Of a stretch of 34,538 nt of DNA, positions 20,470 through 31,600 are shown in pieces (the stretch's first letter is position 1; each line of letters begins with the position of its first letter). A program made the translations under genes and the position numbers. The notes below the pieces were generated by a model. That model saw only the letters and a program-made list of their open reading frames with translations, was not told the DNA's origin and did no database searches. The stretch covers positions 1-34,538 of the forward strand of contig JAHBMJ010000701.1 of assembly GCA_018398765.1 (NCBI GenBank), given 5' to 3'. The DNA comes from Chromera velia (lineage: Eukaryota; Sar; Chromeraceae).

Positions 20470-20975
20470 ACGGGGAATGACTGGGTTGGGTCTGTCTCTT
20501 TCCCTTGTCTCCAGTACTAAAGGGGGAATGACTGGGTTGGGTCTGTCTCTTTCCCTTTTCTCCAGTACTAAAGGGGGAATGACTGGGTTGGATCTGTCTC
20601 TTTCCCTTTTCTCCAGTACTAAAGGGGGAATGACTGGGTTGGGTCTGTCTCTTTCCCTTTTTTCTAGTACTAAAGGGGGAATGACTGGGTTAGGTCTGTC
20701 TCTTTCCCTTGTCTCCAGTACTAAAGGGGGAATGACTGGGTTGGGTCTGTCTCTTTCCCTTTTCTCCAGTACTAAAGGGGGAATGACTGGGTTGAGTCTG
20801 TCTCTTTCCCTTTTCTCTAGTACTAAAGCTAGGGGGAATGACTGGGTTCGGTCTGTCTCTTTCCCTTTTCTCCAGTACTAAAGGCGGAATAACTGGGCTG
20901 GGTCTGTCTCTTTCCCTTTTCTCTGGTACTAAAGGGGGAATGACTGGGTTGGGCCTGTCTCTTTCCCTTTTCTCT
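20462..20975 (+). repeat. 51-bp minisatellite, 10 copies, each like an intron 3' end
   Basis: Units begin at 20462, 20513, 20564, 20615, 20666, 20717, 20768, 20819, 20874 and 20925. The period is 51 bp except for a 4-base insertion in unit 8. Each unit reads (CAG)TACTAAAGGGGGAATGAC, then a G/T stretch, then CTGTCTCTTTCCCTTTTCTC. The first TACTAA is the stop codon of the AP2 gene. One frame is open through most copies (17-residue repeat TKGGMTGLGLSLSLFSS), but that follows from the period being a multiple of three. Confidence 0.95.
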
Positions 20976-21480
20976 CTCCGTCTTCAGCAAGTAAATCAAT
21001 CAGTCGTTTAATTAACCTCTCTGCAGTGCAGCATGCAAAAGTCAATCAGACAGACGCACTGCATGGTGACCGCACTGCATTCGATCGACCGGTGGAGTCA
21101 TCATCAAGCATCGATTCGAAACCAAATTCCCCCATTCCATTCAATAACATGCAACCTTGTGGTTGCTGCCTTGGCGCAGCCTTGCTGACAGTGTATCATC
21201 AGTGTATCATTTCTTTTCTAACCTTTTCCCTTTCCCTTTCTTTTAGATTTTCTTGCTGATTCCTCCTCACACACAGAGAAAACAAGAGAGGGAAAAAGCA
21301 TCTTTAACTTATCCCTTGCCTTGCTGCCGTGATTCTTTCATCATATCCCTTTCTGAGCTGTCCGGCGTGGAAGAAGGGCTTGAATGGCTCAATGGCATAT
21401 ACATTCTTTTTTCTATCAGGGAGATCAAAGAGAGAGTCAGTGCTAGCTGCATGTATGACGAACTAGATGACGAATGAATG
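20976..21480. other. downstream region without an assignable gene
   Basis: Short open frames (such as 21253-21477) exist, but none has a recognisable domain or a convincing start and splice context. A possible acceptor (CTCTCTGCAG, ending 21025) suggests that a 3' exon of the AP2 gene or an unrelated exon could lie here. I see nothing firmer. Confidence 0.35.
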
Positions 21481-22140
21481 TATGTTCAAGCAACGGGATG
21501 CAAACGAAAGAGATGCACAGTAGATTCATGCACTATAAGAGATGCATGAAGTTTTCACGCCGCTAAATGATCGTAAGGATATATAAAATCTACTAGCATA
21601 AAACCTTTTTGACAAAATGTAAAAACGATTTTTTTATGTGAAGTTAATAGCTTATATAATAATGTTATTTATATACATCTGAAATCAAAGTGAACTGCTG
21701 TTATAAAAAACCGAACTGCCTCGTGTATTGCCACCAAACGCTAAACGCCTATTCATAGGCCGATAGTGATGGTGTATGATGATGATGATGATACTAGTAG
21801 CTATACAGGTTTTACATAAAATTTTTAGATAAGTTTTGAGATCAATTAAGTAGTCAATTAGTGTTCACTTTCTAGGCGTGGTCGCTAGATAGATTATACA
21901 TATTAGATCTTTAAAAAAAAAAAATTATCTAACTAATCTAACTACTAATTTAAAGTTCTAAACTAATTCACAAAAACCTTATCCCTAGACTTCTCCTAGA
22001 TAGTACCTAGAACTTAGCGGGAAACTAGGCTCCCCATACATAAAAAAATATATAAAAAGCGGCAAAGCTAAAGCAGCAAAACCAAAGCGGCAAAGCCAAA
22101 GCTGCAAAGCCAAAGCGGTAAAGCCAAAGTCATAAAGCTA
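21481..22140. other. AT-rich spacer with GATGATGAT motif and AAAGC short repeats
   Basis: GATGGTGTATGATGATGATG at 21768 matches 12866. At about 22056-22140 a degenerate 12-13-bp word, AGCGGCAAAGCCAA, is repeated about six times. No gene is visible. Confidence 0.6.
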
Positions 22141-23130
22141 GCGGCAGCCATTGGCGGCAGATGCTGCAAGTTGATCAATCGTTTTCAGGCTTTGACGTGG
22201 GTGCAGAGAGAGTAGACAAACAAGCAGGCAGCCTCACATTGCCGCAGAAGGCTACCAGCTCCCAACACTATGAGCTTCTTCTGCAACAGTCGGAGACGGT
22301 TTTGCGAACTTCTTGTTCCCCCAGTCTCTTGACGTAGTTGAGGCCCTTAGAGTTGCCAGGTGTCCTTTCACTCCAGAATAAACAGCGGTGCTCCAAAAAG
22401 ACAACCACAGTCTGGATCTACAGAGCAAGTAAAGGAAGTAAAACACCGATAACGACCTTGGAGCTTCAACTGACTGAGGAGACGCCTGCGAGCTGGGCTC
22501 TCTATTCCATTCAGATCCAGAATCATGGCAAACACGGCGGTGCCCGTGACTTTATACACCTGGGTGTAGATGCCAGCCTTCCAGGTTTCCCCCTTCCTTC
22601 AATGCTGACCAGACAAGCCGCGCTCACGGCCGCAGCCAGTTTTTGAAAAGGCGGTGCTGTGTAGAAGAAGAAAATCAGAGGAGACGGCAAAAATCTGGGG
22701 GCATGACTCGATGGGGGTTTTCCACTTGGGTCAGGATGGCAAGTCACATGTATGCACCCGCCATGGAGCACTTCGATCAAGATGGCTATGATGGCATGAG
22801 TTTCCCAGTATTTGAACACCAGTCGTGGAAAAGCAAAGAGAATAAAGAAAAAGAGAAAAAAAGAGAGATGTAATAGAAGAAGGCGGGTAGCTTGGCTCCC
22901 TCCAGCCACCTTTTAATCCTACAGACCAGCGTTTAAAACCGACCTTTTCTCATAGTTCAGGACAAGCCTCTTTTGAGCCACTGGCGGTCATTTATCGTAT
23001 TTTTGCATATGTTTTCTCCTCTGGGGGGGGGCTGCCGAGCTTGTCTCTTGCCGAACGTTGGAAGCCTCGAAGGCTAAGCCACTAGTCTAGGTAGACAACC
23101 GTTATGATGGCATATGATGATGATGATAAA
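22141..23130. other. gene-like but unassignable patch ending in a GATGATGAT tail
   Basis: The composition is less AT-rich than the flanks, and open frames exist on both strands (+22338-22646, which begins at TTG; -22523-22909). None has a recognised domain, clear start or splice architecture. The patch ends with GATGGCATATGATGATGATG (23105-23124), as at the edge of two other AT-rich segments, which would fit an old inserted element. It could equally be a gene fragment. Confidence 0.3.
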
Positions 23131-23686
23131 ATAAATTTGGGCTAAAACCTGAATTAGTTTTTTTATCTTTTTATTTTTGTATGTCAGCTGAGCTTTGAGC
23201 TTTGAACTTAAAGTGCCTGCATGCTTTAAAAAAATAAATAAAAAAATAAAAAGTGAAAATGACTTTGAGTAATTAACTTTTTTTTTTATCATAAGATGAT
23301 TAAAGAGTTTGTGTTCATTGTAATGAATAATACTAGAGGTACTGTCTCCCACCTCAGGGGTTGCTAATCGATCAACCGTCCAAAAGACCCACACACTCAT
23401 ACCGTTGACTGCAGAGGCTATCTGCTGATTCAAACGGGCCCCACCGGGGGTCCATTCTCAGTTCCGGTTTAAACGAGTTCCGTGAGGGCGGGAAACACTC
23501 TATTGTTTTACGCATGGAGAGCCTGGGTGGGAAACACTCTAGGAATTAAGTAAGAAACACTGAAGTCTTAGAATTTCTACTTTCAAGATCCTTGAAATCA
23601 TCCTTCAAGTAACTCCTTTCTGTGGTTAGAAAGACGACTAGGGTTCATACTGTAAACTTTAAGCCTTAAACAACGAAAACTCGATC

Positions 23687-23914
23687 AGGCTAACTTCTAG
23701 GCGCCGGCTAGAGAAAAAAGAAAGTAGATGATTTGGGTAGATTTTTTGTTTTTCTTTTTTACTTTTTGACCTTGAACAACACTTGACAACAGTTGTGCAA
23801 GACATAAACAACACTTGTACAACAGTTGAACAACAGTTGTTTGACTGAAAAAAAAAAGTAGACGATCTAAGGAGATCTTTTTTTTTTCTCTAGCCGGCGC
23901 CTATAGGCTAACTT
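23687..23914. mobile_element. MITE with 22-bp perfect terminal inverted repeats and 10-bp target duplication
   Basis: The terminal repeats, 23698-23719 and 23882-23903, begin TAGGCGCCGGCTAGAG and are exact inverse complements for 22 bases; the full element is 206 bp. AGGCTAACTT flanks it at 23687-23696 and 23905-23914 as a direct repeat one base outside each end. The interior has no ORF and consists of CAACA(C/G)TTG words. The GC-rich ends stand out in AT-rich DNA. Confidence 0.85.
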
Positions 23915-25200
23915 TCTTTCTCTATTTCTATTTGTTTCTTTGAAACTTTATTAACATTTTATTAAATTTATAGGTGAAAATCGAATCTAGATCAAAGGTC
24001 TAATCCAACTAGCATTGTAGTTTAGCAATCAAACTATTGCCTAAACCGGTTTTGTATGGATTGTCTAGTATAAATACATGGTTTAAATATCAAAAGACAC
24101 CTACAGGTTGAAGTAATCGATAAAAAAACTAGTAAAAAAATATAGTACTGCCCATCAACTGTGTTGATGATCCCAATAAAGCTTAAAATATGTAAAACTC
24201 AGACAAACTTTCTTTTTTTTTTTAGAACTTACAGTGTGAACCCTAGAGAAACGATCTTCAAAGAGAGATTGCAAACTAGATTGTAAATCTTTAAGACTAG
24301 CTTTAAGAAGATTTGAAAGACTTAATTAATCAATGACAAATCGTTGATGATTGATGGGCCGGCACACTCAAGAAAGCGCGGAAGAGCAGCATGAGCGCTA
24401 AGCCCGGCTGCTCAGCGGGCAGCCCCATAGAGTATAATCTAATCTAAATTTAAGTTAATTTTACGTTTTAAAGTTTTTAAATAGTCTTAAAATAGATAGA
24501 TCATTATATTAGATTTAGGAGGGTAAAAAATCTAATCTAACACAAAATCTACTATCTAAAGACCACGTCTAGGTTCACTTTTCATCTGTGAATATGATAT
24601 TTCTAGCAGCGAATCTAGCTAACTTTATATTTATCGTGACCATTAGGAGTTTAGCTAGGAGTTTAGATACTAGTTCAGACAGGAATTTAGAGAAATTTAG
24701 CTAGGAATCTTTTTGGAGTATGAAATGCAAACTGGAGTAGAATCTAAAAGAATTAAACCCCCTGGAATTTAAAAACAAGAATTTACACTAGAATTTACAG
24801 CTAGATTTAGAACTAGATTTTAATAGAGGAATTTAGCGAATTTTGGAGGCTATTAAGGCCAATTTCTCATAAACTGTGATGAGTTAGAAGTTGATTTTAA
24901 CAGTGCTTATCTCAGTGCTTATAGAGGTATATTAAGTTTATATTACTTTATAAGCACCGTTAATTAATATATATGAATTGAATTGAATTGAGGCAGACAA
25001 AGCCAGTAAGCACACCCCTTGGGCTCTGGCTAACTGCGGGGCATGATATGCAGCATTGTTTGTTTTTTGTCTATTCAAAACGTACATGCAGAAAGAGGCA
25101 AGCCCAGATTGAGAGAGAAGGGCAATTGAAAGCGCTAGCTCAAAATGACTGGATGTCCTCCCACACCAACTGCTGAACAATGAGCACTATCTGGCCTTAA
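23915..25200. other. AT-rich intergenic region with a small GC-rich palindrome
   Basis: No gene is visible. A GC-rich island at about 24352-24427 contains a strong near-palindrome GCCCGGCTGCTCAGCGGGC (24402-24420) followed by AGCC. Repeated TTTAGCTAGGA/GAATTTAG words fill 24640-24850. Short GAATT and TTTGA runs follow. Confidence 0.5.
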
Positions 25201-25979
25201 TAGTGACTATGTTTGATTTGATTATATTTGATTTGATTTGATTTAATTTGAGCTTCAACCTCAAATATTTGATATTTGAGGTAAGATTTGAGGTTAACCT
25301 CTTAGGGTTCCTTACTGAGTCACTGACTTACTGTCACTCTGATCATTTTTCTCATGACAATAGTTATCAGAACATTTCTCATTTTCCGCTGCTGCATACT
25401 CACAGCCACAAATAGTTTCTCCTTCCCCCTCGGCTCCTTGTATTTTCACTTGACACTGAATCACATTTGCCCCCTTTTGTACGGACCATATTTTTTTTGC
25501 GTACCCGGCTCTAAAAACAAATGCCTCCTTCTTCCCGTTTGACCCTGTCGGATTGTGTGACATGTCTTTACGGGGTGTAAAATGTTTGCAGACGCTCAAA
25601 AAGGGGGCCGTAAAAGATGTTCCAGCACCAGAAAAGTCAACACAGCTGTTTGGGAAAACGTTCAGCTGATTGGTTTACCTCTGTATAAAGTAAAAAGGGG
25701 TGAAACGTTAATTTCAGTGCAGCTCAAAACGTTTTTTTTTTTTAGAGCAAACCATCAAGATTTAGGTTTTTTCATTTGAATCAGCATGCGTAACGGATCG
25801 GTACTTGCAAAAGTTTTTTTGGGACCTTCATATTTGAGGTTGAAAGTCATATTGATCAAATATTTGATCGTATTTTGATAGGTCTTTAAACACTAGGTCC
25901 TCCCTGACTGGATATTTGATTTGAGCTTAAGCCCTACCTCAAATCCAATCAAATTAAATCAAATCAAACATGGTCACTA
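25201..25979. mobile_element. 0.78-kb terminal-inverted-repeat element, non-autonomous
   Basis: The left end reads TAGTGACTATGTTTGATTTG, and the inverse complement of the right end reads TAGTGACCATGTTTGATTTG. The similarity continues inwards as TTTGA-rich sequence. The flanks GGCCTTAA (25193-25200) and GGCTTCAA (25980-25987) agree at six of eight positions, a possible decayed 8-bp target duplication as left by hAT-like elements. Internally there is no transposase I can recognise, only a small Cys-containing ORF on the minus strand. Confidence 0.65.
25312..25563 (-). other. small Cys/His-containing open frame inside the TIR element
   Basis: From ATG at 25563 the frame runs 83 codons. The C-terminal half has the spacing C-x(13)-C-x-C-x(10)-C-x(4)-C-H (IQCQVKIQG...ICGCEYAAAENEKCSDNYCH), which could be a zinc-binding module or a remnant of a transposase N-terminus. 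Composition is unlike the AT-rich flanks. No family is recognised; it may be captured host sequence. Confidence 0.25.
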
Positions 25980-26334
25980 GGCTTCAATGAAAGCAGAAAG
26001 AAGCACAGCAACACTGCGGGGGCGCATGGAGACATAAAGGCTCGGCATATGCGCACACCACATTCATATATTGAATTCTATGAGAAAAGAGAGACTTAGT
26101 GAAGAAAAGGAGAGATGAGAGGGGGAAACGGGTTTTTTGTAAGTGCTCACAATATTAATCTGAATGGGTTTTTTCGAAAGAAAGAGAAAAAAGTTTTTAG
26201 CTGGATTCTGCTGGCAAAAAGCCGGGGAAGGAAAGAGATTCTTATAGAAGAAAACCGTTTTGTGAAGACGGGACAATTGACAGAACAGAGACACACATTT
26301 AATTTATTATAGTTCATAAAAAATCGACGTCTCC

Positions 26335-26376
26335 AGCCCTAGCCCTAGCCCTAGCCCTGGCCCTAGCCCTAGCCCT
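26335..26376. repeat. interstitial telomere-like array (AGCCCT)7
   Basis: Seven head-to-tail hexamers AGCCCT (CTAGGG type on the other strand), with one A-to-G variant. The array is flanked by CGACGTC at 26325-26331 and 26381-26387. It lies in AT-rich DNA, far from either window end. Confidence 0.9.
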
Positions 26377-26887
26377 ATAGCGACGTCCTACGGTTCTACG
26401 CAACGTCCAAAGTTTAAGTCCACTTTAGGAATTTATAGAGCTCTAAATTCTTTTAGATTCCTAGCCAAATTCGTTTAAATCTCTATTTAAATCTGGGTCT
26501 AAATTCCTCTAGAAATTCCTCTAAATTCCTAGGTACTTACACAATAGTTTGAAAATCTGTCATTAACCTGCTGTATGCGCTAGCTGCTGCGTTCTATCGA
26601 CACAGGTACGATAATTAAAAATAAGTAGTTCATCAAAAACGCTCATCCGTTTTCACTCACTGCATGTAACAGAAAGGTGGCTTTAAGGTGTTACGAACTC
26701 TGTTGATGTTCTGTAACTCACTTTCTTAGTAGTAAATTCTTACCAGAACGCTTCATAAATTTGTACACATAATTAACACTTAATGATAACAACGGTGACT
26801 ATAATGTTAAAAGTTTCACGCAGGTGATTCTAAAAGGTATACATTTTAGATCGCTATGCATCATTGTAATCCGTTATCGTCCTTTTC
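26377..26887. other. AT-rich region downstream of NAT10
   Basis: Repeated CTAAATTC / AATTCCT words (26410-26545) are the inverse of the GAATTTAG words at 24640-24850. Nothing else is recognisable. The NAT10 3' UTR and polyadenylation site should lie here. Confidence 0.5.
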
Positions 26888-28544
26888 TCATCGTTTGCTC
26901 TTCGACTTTTGCTGCTGAAATTTTGAAGTCTTCTTCCCTCCTTTTCCCCCTCCCCCTTCTTTGCCTTGCCGCTGACTTTTCTTCATTCGGGGATCGGAAG
27001 GATCGAAACCTCCCGTCTCTGCTGACGCTTCCTGCTGGGGCTTCCTCTTAATGGATACCGAAAAAGATTCCCCCCCTCCAGGACCACCAAGACGCTTTCG
27101 CCCCTTCATGGCAGCTGCAAGGTCTGCATCCGTCAGGTCCCCCACATTGTATCTCTGGGCCTCTTTGCTCTTGCTCAGGGAATCCATCAACTGACGGCGC
27201 TGTTCTGCAAGTTTTCCCTCCACCTCTGCAGCCCCTTCCGCAAGCTCCTGAGCAAAGGACGATGTCGGCAACGCGGCCCCTCCCAGTGAGGCACTCGCTG
27301 CAGCTGCCGACGAGGGGGGGAGCCCCGAGAGCGCCTCCGCCTTCTCCCTTTCCCTCTGGAGGTCTCGACGAACGGACGTCTCTTGGAGCTTTCGCAAATG
27401 GGTGTGGAGACGAACCTGAAAGAGGAAGAGTGAGATTGATGGAGAGAAAAGATGTGTCAAGCGCTTCCAGGAGAAAAATGGATCAACGAAAAAAGGACCC
27501 ACCTGTACGTTTGTGTCAACACGAAATAAGGACCAGCAAATGAGAATGAGCTGTTGAAGCAAAAACCTCGAAGGAACAGCGAGGAACCGGGCAACGAAGC
27601 AGCAAAGATAGAAGACCGAGCACGAGGCTAAAAGCTCAAAAGACCCAACAAACCAATCAGCAAGAGCTACTGCATTGAAGAGCAAAAAGAACCAAAACGC
27701 CCACCCACCCACCATGGAGCGATTGAACAGAGCGAGCAGCTGATGGACCGGAACCCCGAGTTCCTTGCTGATGTCTTCCACTGCAACAGTTGGTTTTCGC
27801 AGAAGAAAGGAAGGAAGACACACAGGAGGAAGACGAATTGAAACCGTGTCAAGGTTTTCCCTCTTCCCCCACACGGTCTCTTCTCGCTTTTGTTCACGAA
27901 AACAAGAAAACCGCTCTATGGATGGATGGATGGATGGATGTATGGATTCTCTTCAGTCAAGAGGATCATTTCTCGTCAGTGCTGTCAGAAGCAGAACTGG
28001 TTTTTGATCGGGTATCATCATCAGAGAATGAAGCAAGTACCTTCACGCCCCGACGCTGGGCCACTGTGCGTGACCATGACCGTCAGGCAGAAACGCGACA
28101 CTGAGATAAAACCAGACAGAAAGAAAGTGAGAAAAAGAAAATATCACCCGCCCCAAAAACGAACGTTCCTTCAAACTTACAAGATCGCCTTTGGCATCCA
28201 ATCCCCAGGAGCACTGCCGTCTGGACAAACGACAGGGAGACCCCGGAGAGTCTGCACACACACTCACAGACAGGTGCCCAAAAAGCTCAACACCCCCCCA
28301 ACCGATCAAAGGAAGGCCTGGTGATGCATGGATTCTCTTTCTCCCTTGCTTGCATATCTCTTTCTGATTCGTGTCTGGTTTTTGTCTGTTTTTCTGTTGT
28401 TTTTGGAGCTCTCTAGCTGTCTCTGTCGTCTCTCAGATGCAGTATCTCAACAGGACCTGACTCAAACATCAGAGATGTGAGAAGGCGCTGTCTGATGACC
28501 GTCGTGAGTTGTGAGCGAACTCTGGCCGCTGCTCATCACTGGAC

Positions 28545-28603
<59 letters not shown>

Positions 28604-31600
28604 AACAACGAACGAACGAACGAAAGAAAGAAAGAAAAGAAAGAATAAGAATCAAGGAAGGAAATAGAAGAGAGGAATGCACGGCAGAAGAGAGGTCAGA
28701 GAAAGATGAGTTGACTAGTTCCATGAATAGATCAGATCGTTGAACAACAAAATAGAATGCATACAGGCTCAACCTAGGCATGTGTGAGTGAGTCTACTAC
28801 TGTCTTCCTGTCTGCATGTCGGTTCAAAGACGTTACTGACGCACACAGAGGGTGTTTTTTCCGCGTTCTCTTCTTCTTCTGTCTAAACCCTCATGAGATG
28901 ATATGCCTCCGTCAGATAGGAGCGAAAGAACTTTGAAACTTGTGGCATCAACGGAATCACCCGAGGGAGACTCTCAGCTGAACTATGCCTAAGTTTATGT
29001 TATCATCATTGAGGAGGCCTTCTTTCTTTCTTTCTTTCTTTTTTTCTTTCTTTCTTCCTTCCGTCTTCCTTCTTTGAACTGCGATGTCTGATTGTGTCTC
29101 TGCTTTAATTCTTTCCCCCCCAGAAAGAACTTTGGCGGCAGATGAGATCTCTCAGTCAGTCGCTCATCGTGCTGATGGATGGTGTCAGGGAGACAGAGAC
29201 AGAGACATGGATGGGAGAAAGACAAGACAAAAAAAGGCCAGACAAGAGGGAGGAAGCTTCGAGAAAGAGAGAGAGGAGGAATGACTATTGACTGTTGACG
29301 GACAGACCGAATGACAGACCTTCTGTTGAAGAAAAGTGAAGCGAGAACAGGGAGAAGGTCAAGAACAAGGGAACGCTCCGCCATGTTTTGCGCGTATTTC
29401 TTCAGTCTGAGGAGATCATGATCCGTCAAAAAGAACTTCAAGGAAGAGGCCGTCAGAGGAGGAAGAGCATGAGGATCATCCACAGCCTCCCCCCCACCAG
29501 CAGCAGTCTCCCCTTCCTCACCCCCGTCTTGTGCAGTCTCCATGCTGGTGTCGTCTTTCCGAGCACTGGACGAAGAAGAAGAAGCGCCGCCACTCGGGGG
29601 CTCCACCAGAGAAAGGGCGAGCCGACAGGGAAGAGAATGAAAAACCGATCCCAAAAGACCCAACAGACGCGAACGGAAGTCACTGACGAATCCTTTCAAC
29701 CACCCTCCTTCCCTTTCCCTCTCCGAAAGGCTCTTGAGCATGATGGCTGAGTACTCCCCTGTGACTTCACTGGGCGTCTGCCTCAAGTAAACAGGCACAA
29801 ATCCTGCTCTTCTCCAGAAGTTAAACAGTTCCTGAGTCAGGCCGAAGGAAGTACCTACGTAGTCAATGGGGGAGTAGGGAGGATCGGATTCATCGCATGG
29901 GACTAGAAGGGGGGGGCACTTTCTGGGTGTCAGATCTTCTTTCTGAAGTTTCTTCCTCGCAGCTTTGGCCGCTTTATCTTCTTTATCTTCTTCGACCTCG
30001 TCCTCGTCCTCTTCAGCCTCCTCTTCCTCTTTCTTCTCGCTTTCCATGTCTTCATCATCGTCTTCGTCTTCCTCTTCGTCTTGCTTTGCTGTTCCCTTCT
30101 TCTCACCATTCTCATCAGCAGCAGCAAGAGACGAAAGGGAGACTCCCTTCTCCATCCCGAAGAAAGAGAGAAGCTGCTTCAAGGCCGCAGCCCCATACCC
30201 CATTCGTTGAAGAGACGGGTGAGTGGCGATGCGAACGACGCGGAGCTGAAGAAAAAAAGAGAGAACGAAAAAAAGAACGAAACGGAAATGAAGGGGAAGG
30301 GGAATGTCCATCCATCCATCCGGTTAGGTGGGAGATGAAATAAATAAACGCACACATTCATTCATTCATTCATTCATTTATTCATTCATCCAGTCAGTCA
30401 GTCAGTCAGTCAGTCAGTCCGTCAATCAGTCCGTCCGTCAGTCAGTCAGTCCGTCAGTCCGTCCGTCCGTCAGTCAGTCCGTCCGTCCGTCCGTCAGTCA
30501 GTCAGTCCGTCTGTCAGTGAAGTCAGCCATCGAAGCAATTCGATCGTTCAGGAGACTGCTGGAGGCCTCTGTGAGGTGATGTGAAATTTTTAATTTACAC
30601 AAACAGGATTCTAGACGAACAACCAAAAAAAAAAAGAGAGCAAGAGAGAAGAGAAGAGGGGAGAGAGGAAGAACGAAGAATATGGAAGGAAAGAAGTAGA
30701 AAGGAAGAAAGGAGAAAGAAAGAACGAAAGAAAGAAAGAAAGAAAGAAAGAAGGAAAGAAGAAAAAATGTTAGAGGGATGACTGACGACTCAGGCTGCAG
30801 GCGCAGAACGCAACCCTCCCGAGCCGCTAATACTCCCACGGGCTCTCCCTTAGAACATAAGTTGCAAGAGAGAGCCTAGTCTCGCATCCGCATGAAGATC
30901 GAAGGCGACTTTGAAACAACAGCCAACGACCGATCTCAGAATGCTTTCTCTTTCTCTTTCTCTCCCTCCCTGTCTCTCCCCTTCTCTCCGTGTGTGTGTG
31001 AGTTTCCATCGGGCGCAAGTGAGGGAAGGGGAAAGAAAAAAGTGCGAAACGACAAACAGAGCCCCCTCCCCCACTGACTTACTCCCGTGAGGGACCCGAA
31101 GTCCTCCTCAACGAAATGCTGAGAGAGAGTCCAAGGAAGCAAATCCCCACTCGGTCTCAGGCCTCTTCCGAGGGCAGCACGGATCGAGTCCTTTGTCAGT
31201 TGGCCCTCCACACACACCTGCGGAAAGACACACATACACACACACACACACACAAAGACATACACAAGTATGGTCAAGAGACTTACTTGCAGACACAAAC
31301 CCACCCAGAGAGGAGCACAAGAGGATACGACGAGCCACCCTCAGATCTCTATCTCTCTCACCGCATGCCTCGAAGAGAGAAGAAAAATTCAAGAGAGAAA
31401 GACCGACCCCGTTTCTCAGAGCGACTCAAGGAGAACAACATGAAAGGATACACAGGAACCCCAAGGTTTGATTGACACTACAATAAATAGACTAACTGCC
31501 AAGACGACTGACCGACCTGGATCGCCACGAGGACGTCTGGCAGTGCTGCCGTCTCCTCATCGACAGGCGGGAGGAGCACAAAGATCATATGTGCAGGGGC

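Noticed and set aside
20219..20881. 220-codon frame encoding 17-residue repeats across the 51-bp minisatellite
   Set aside because: The open frame is forced by a repeat period divisible by three; its upstream part overlaps the AP2 gene in another frame with no coding character.
20462..20975. CRISPR-like regular array
   Set aside because: Units abut with no unique spacers, and the context is an intron-rich eukaryotic genome.
22523..22909. 128-codon minus-strand membrane-like protein
   Set aside because: The hydrophobic start (LLLLHLSFFLFFFILFAF) comes from the complement of an A/G-rich stretch; no ATG context, splice sites or family support it.
24352..24427. tRNA or structured small RNA in the GC-rich island
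   Set aside because: There is a strong local palindrome, but no cloverleaf, anticodon arm or A/B-box pattern.
26335..26376. Chromosome end
   Set aside because: The telomere-like hexamers are interstitial, short and followed by a conserved housekeeping gene.
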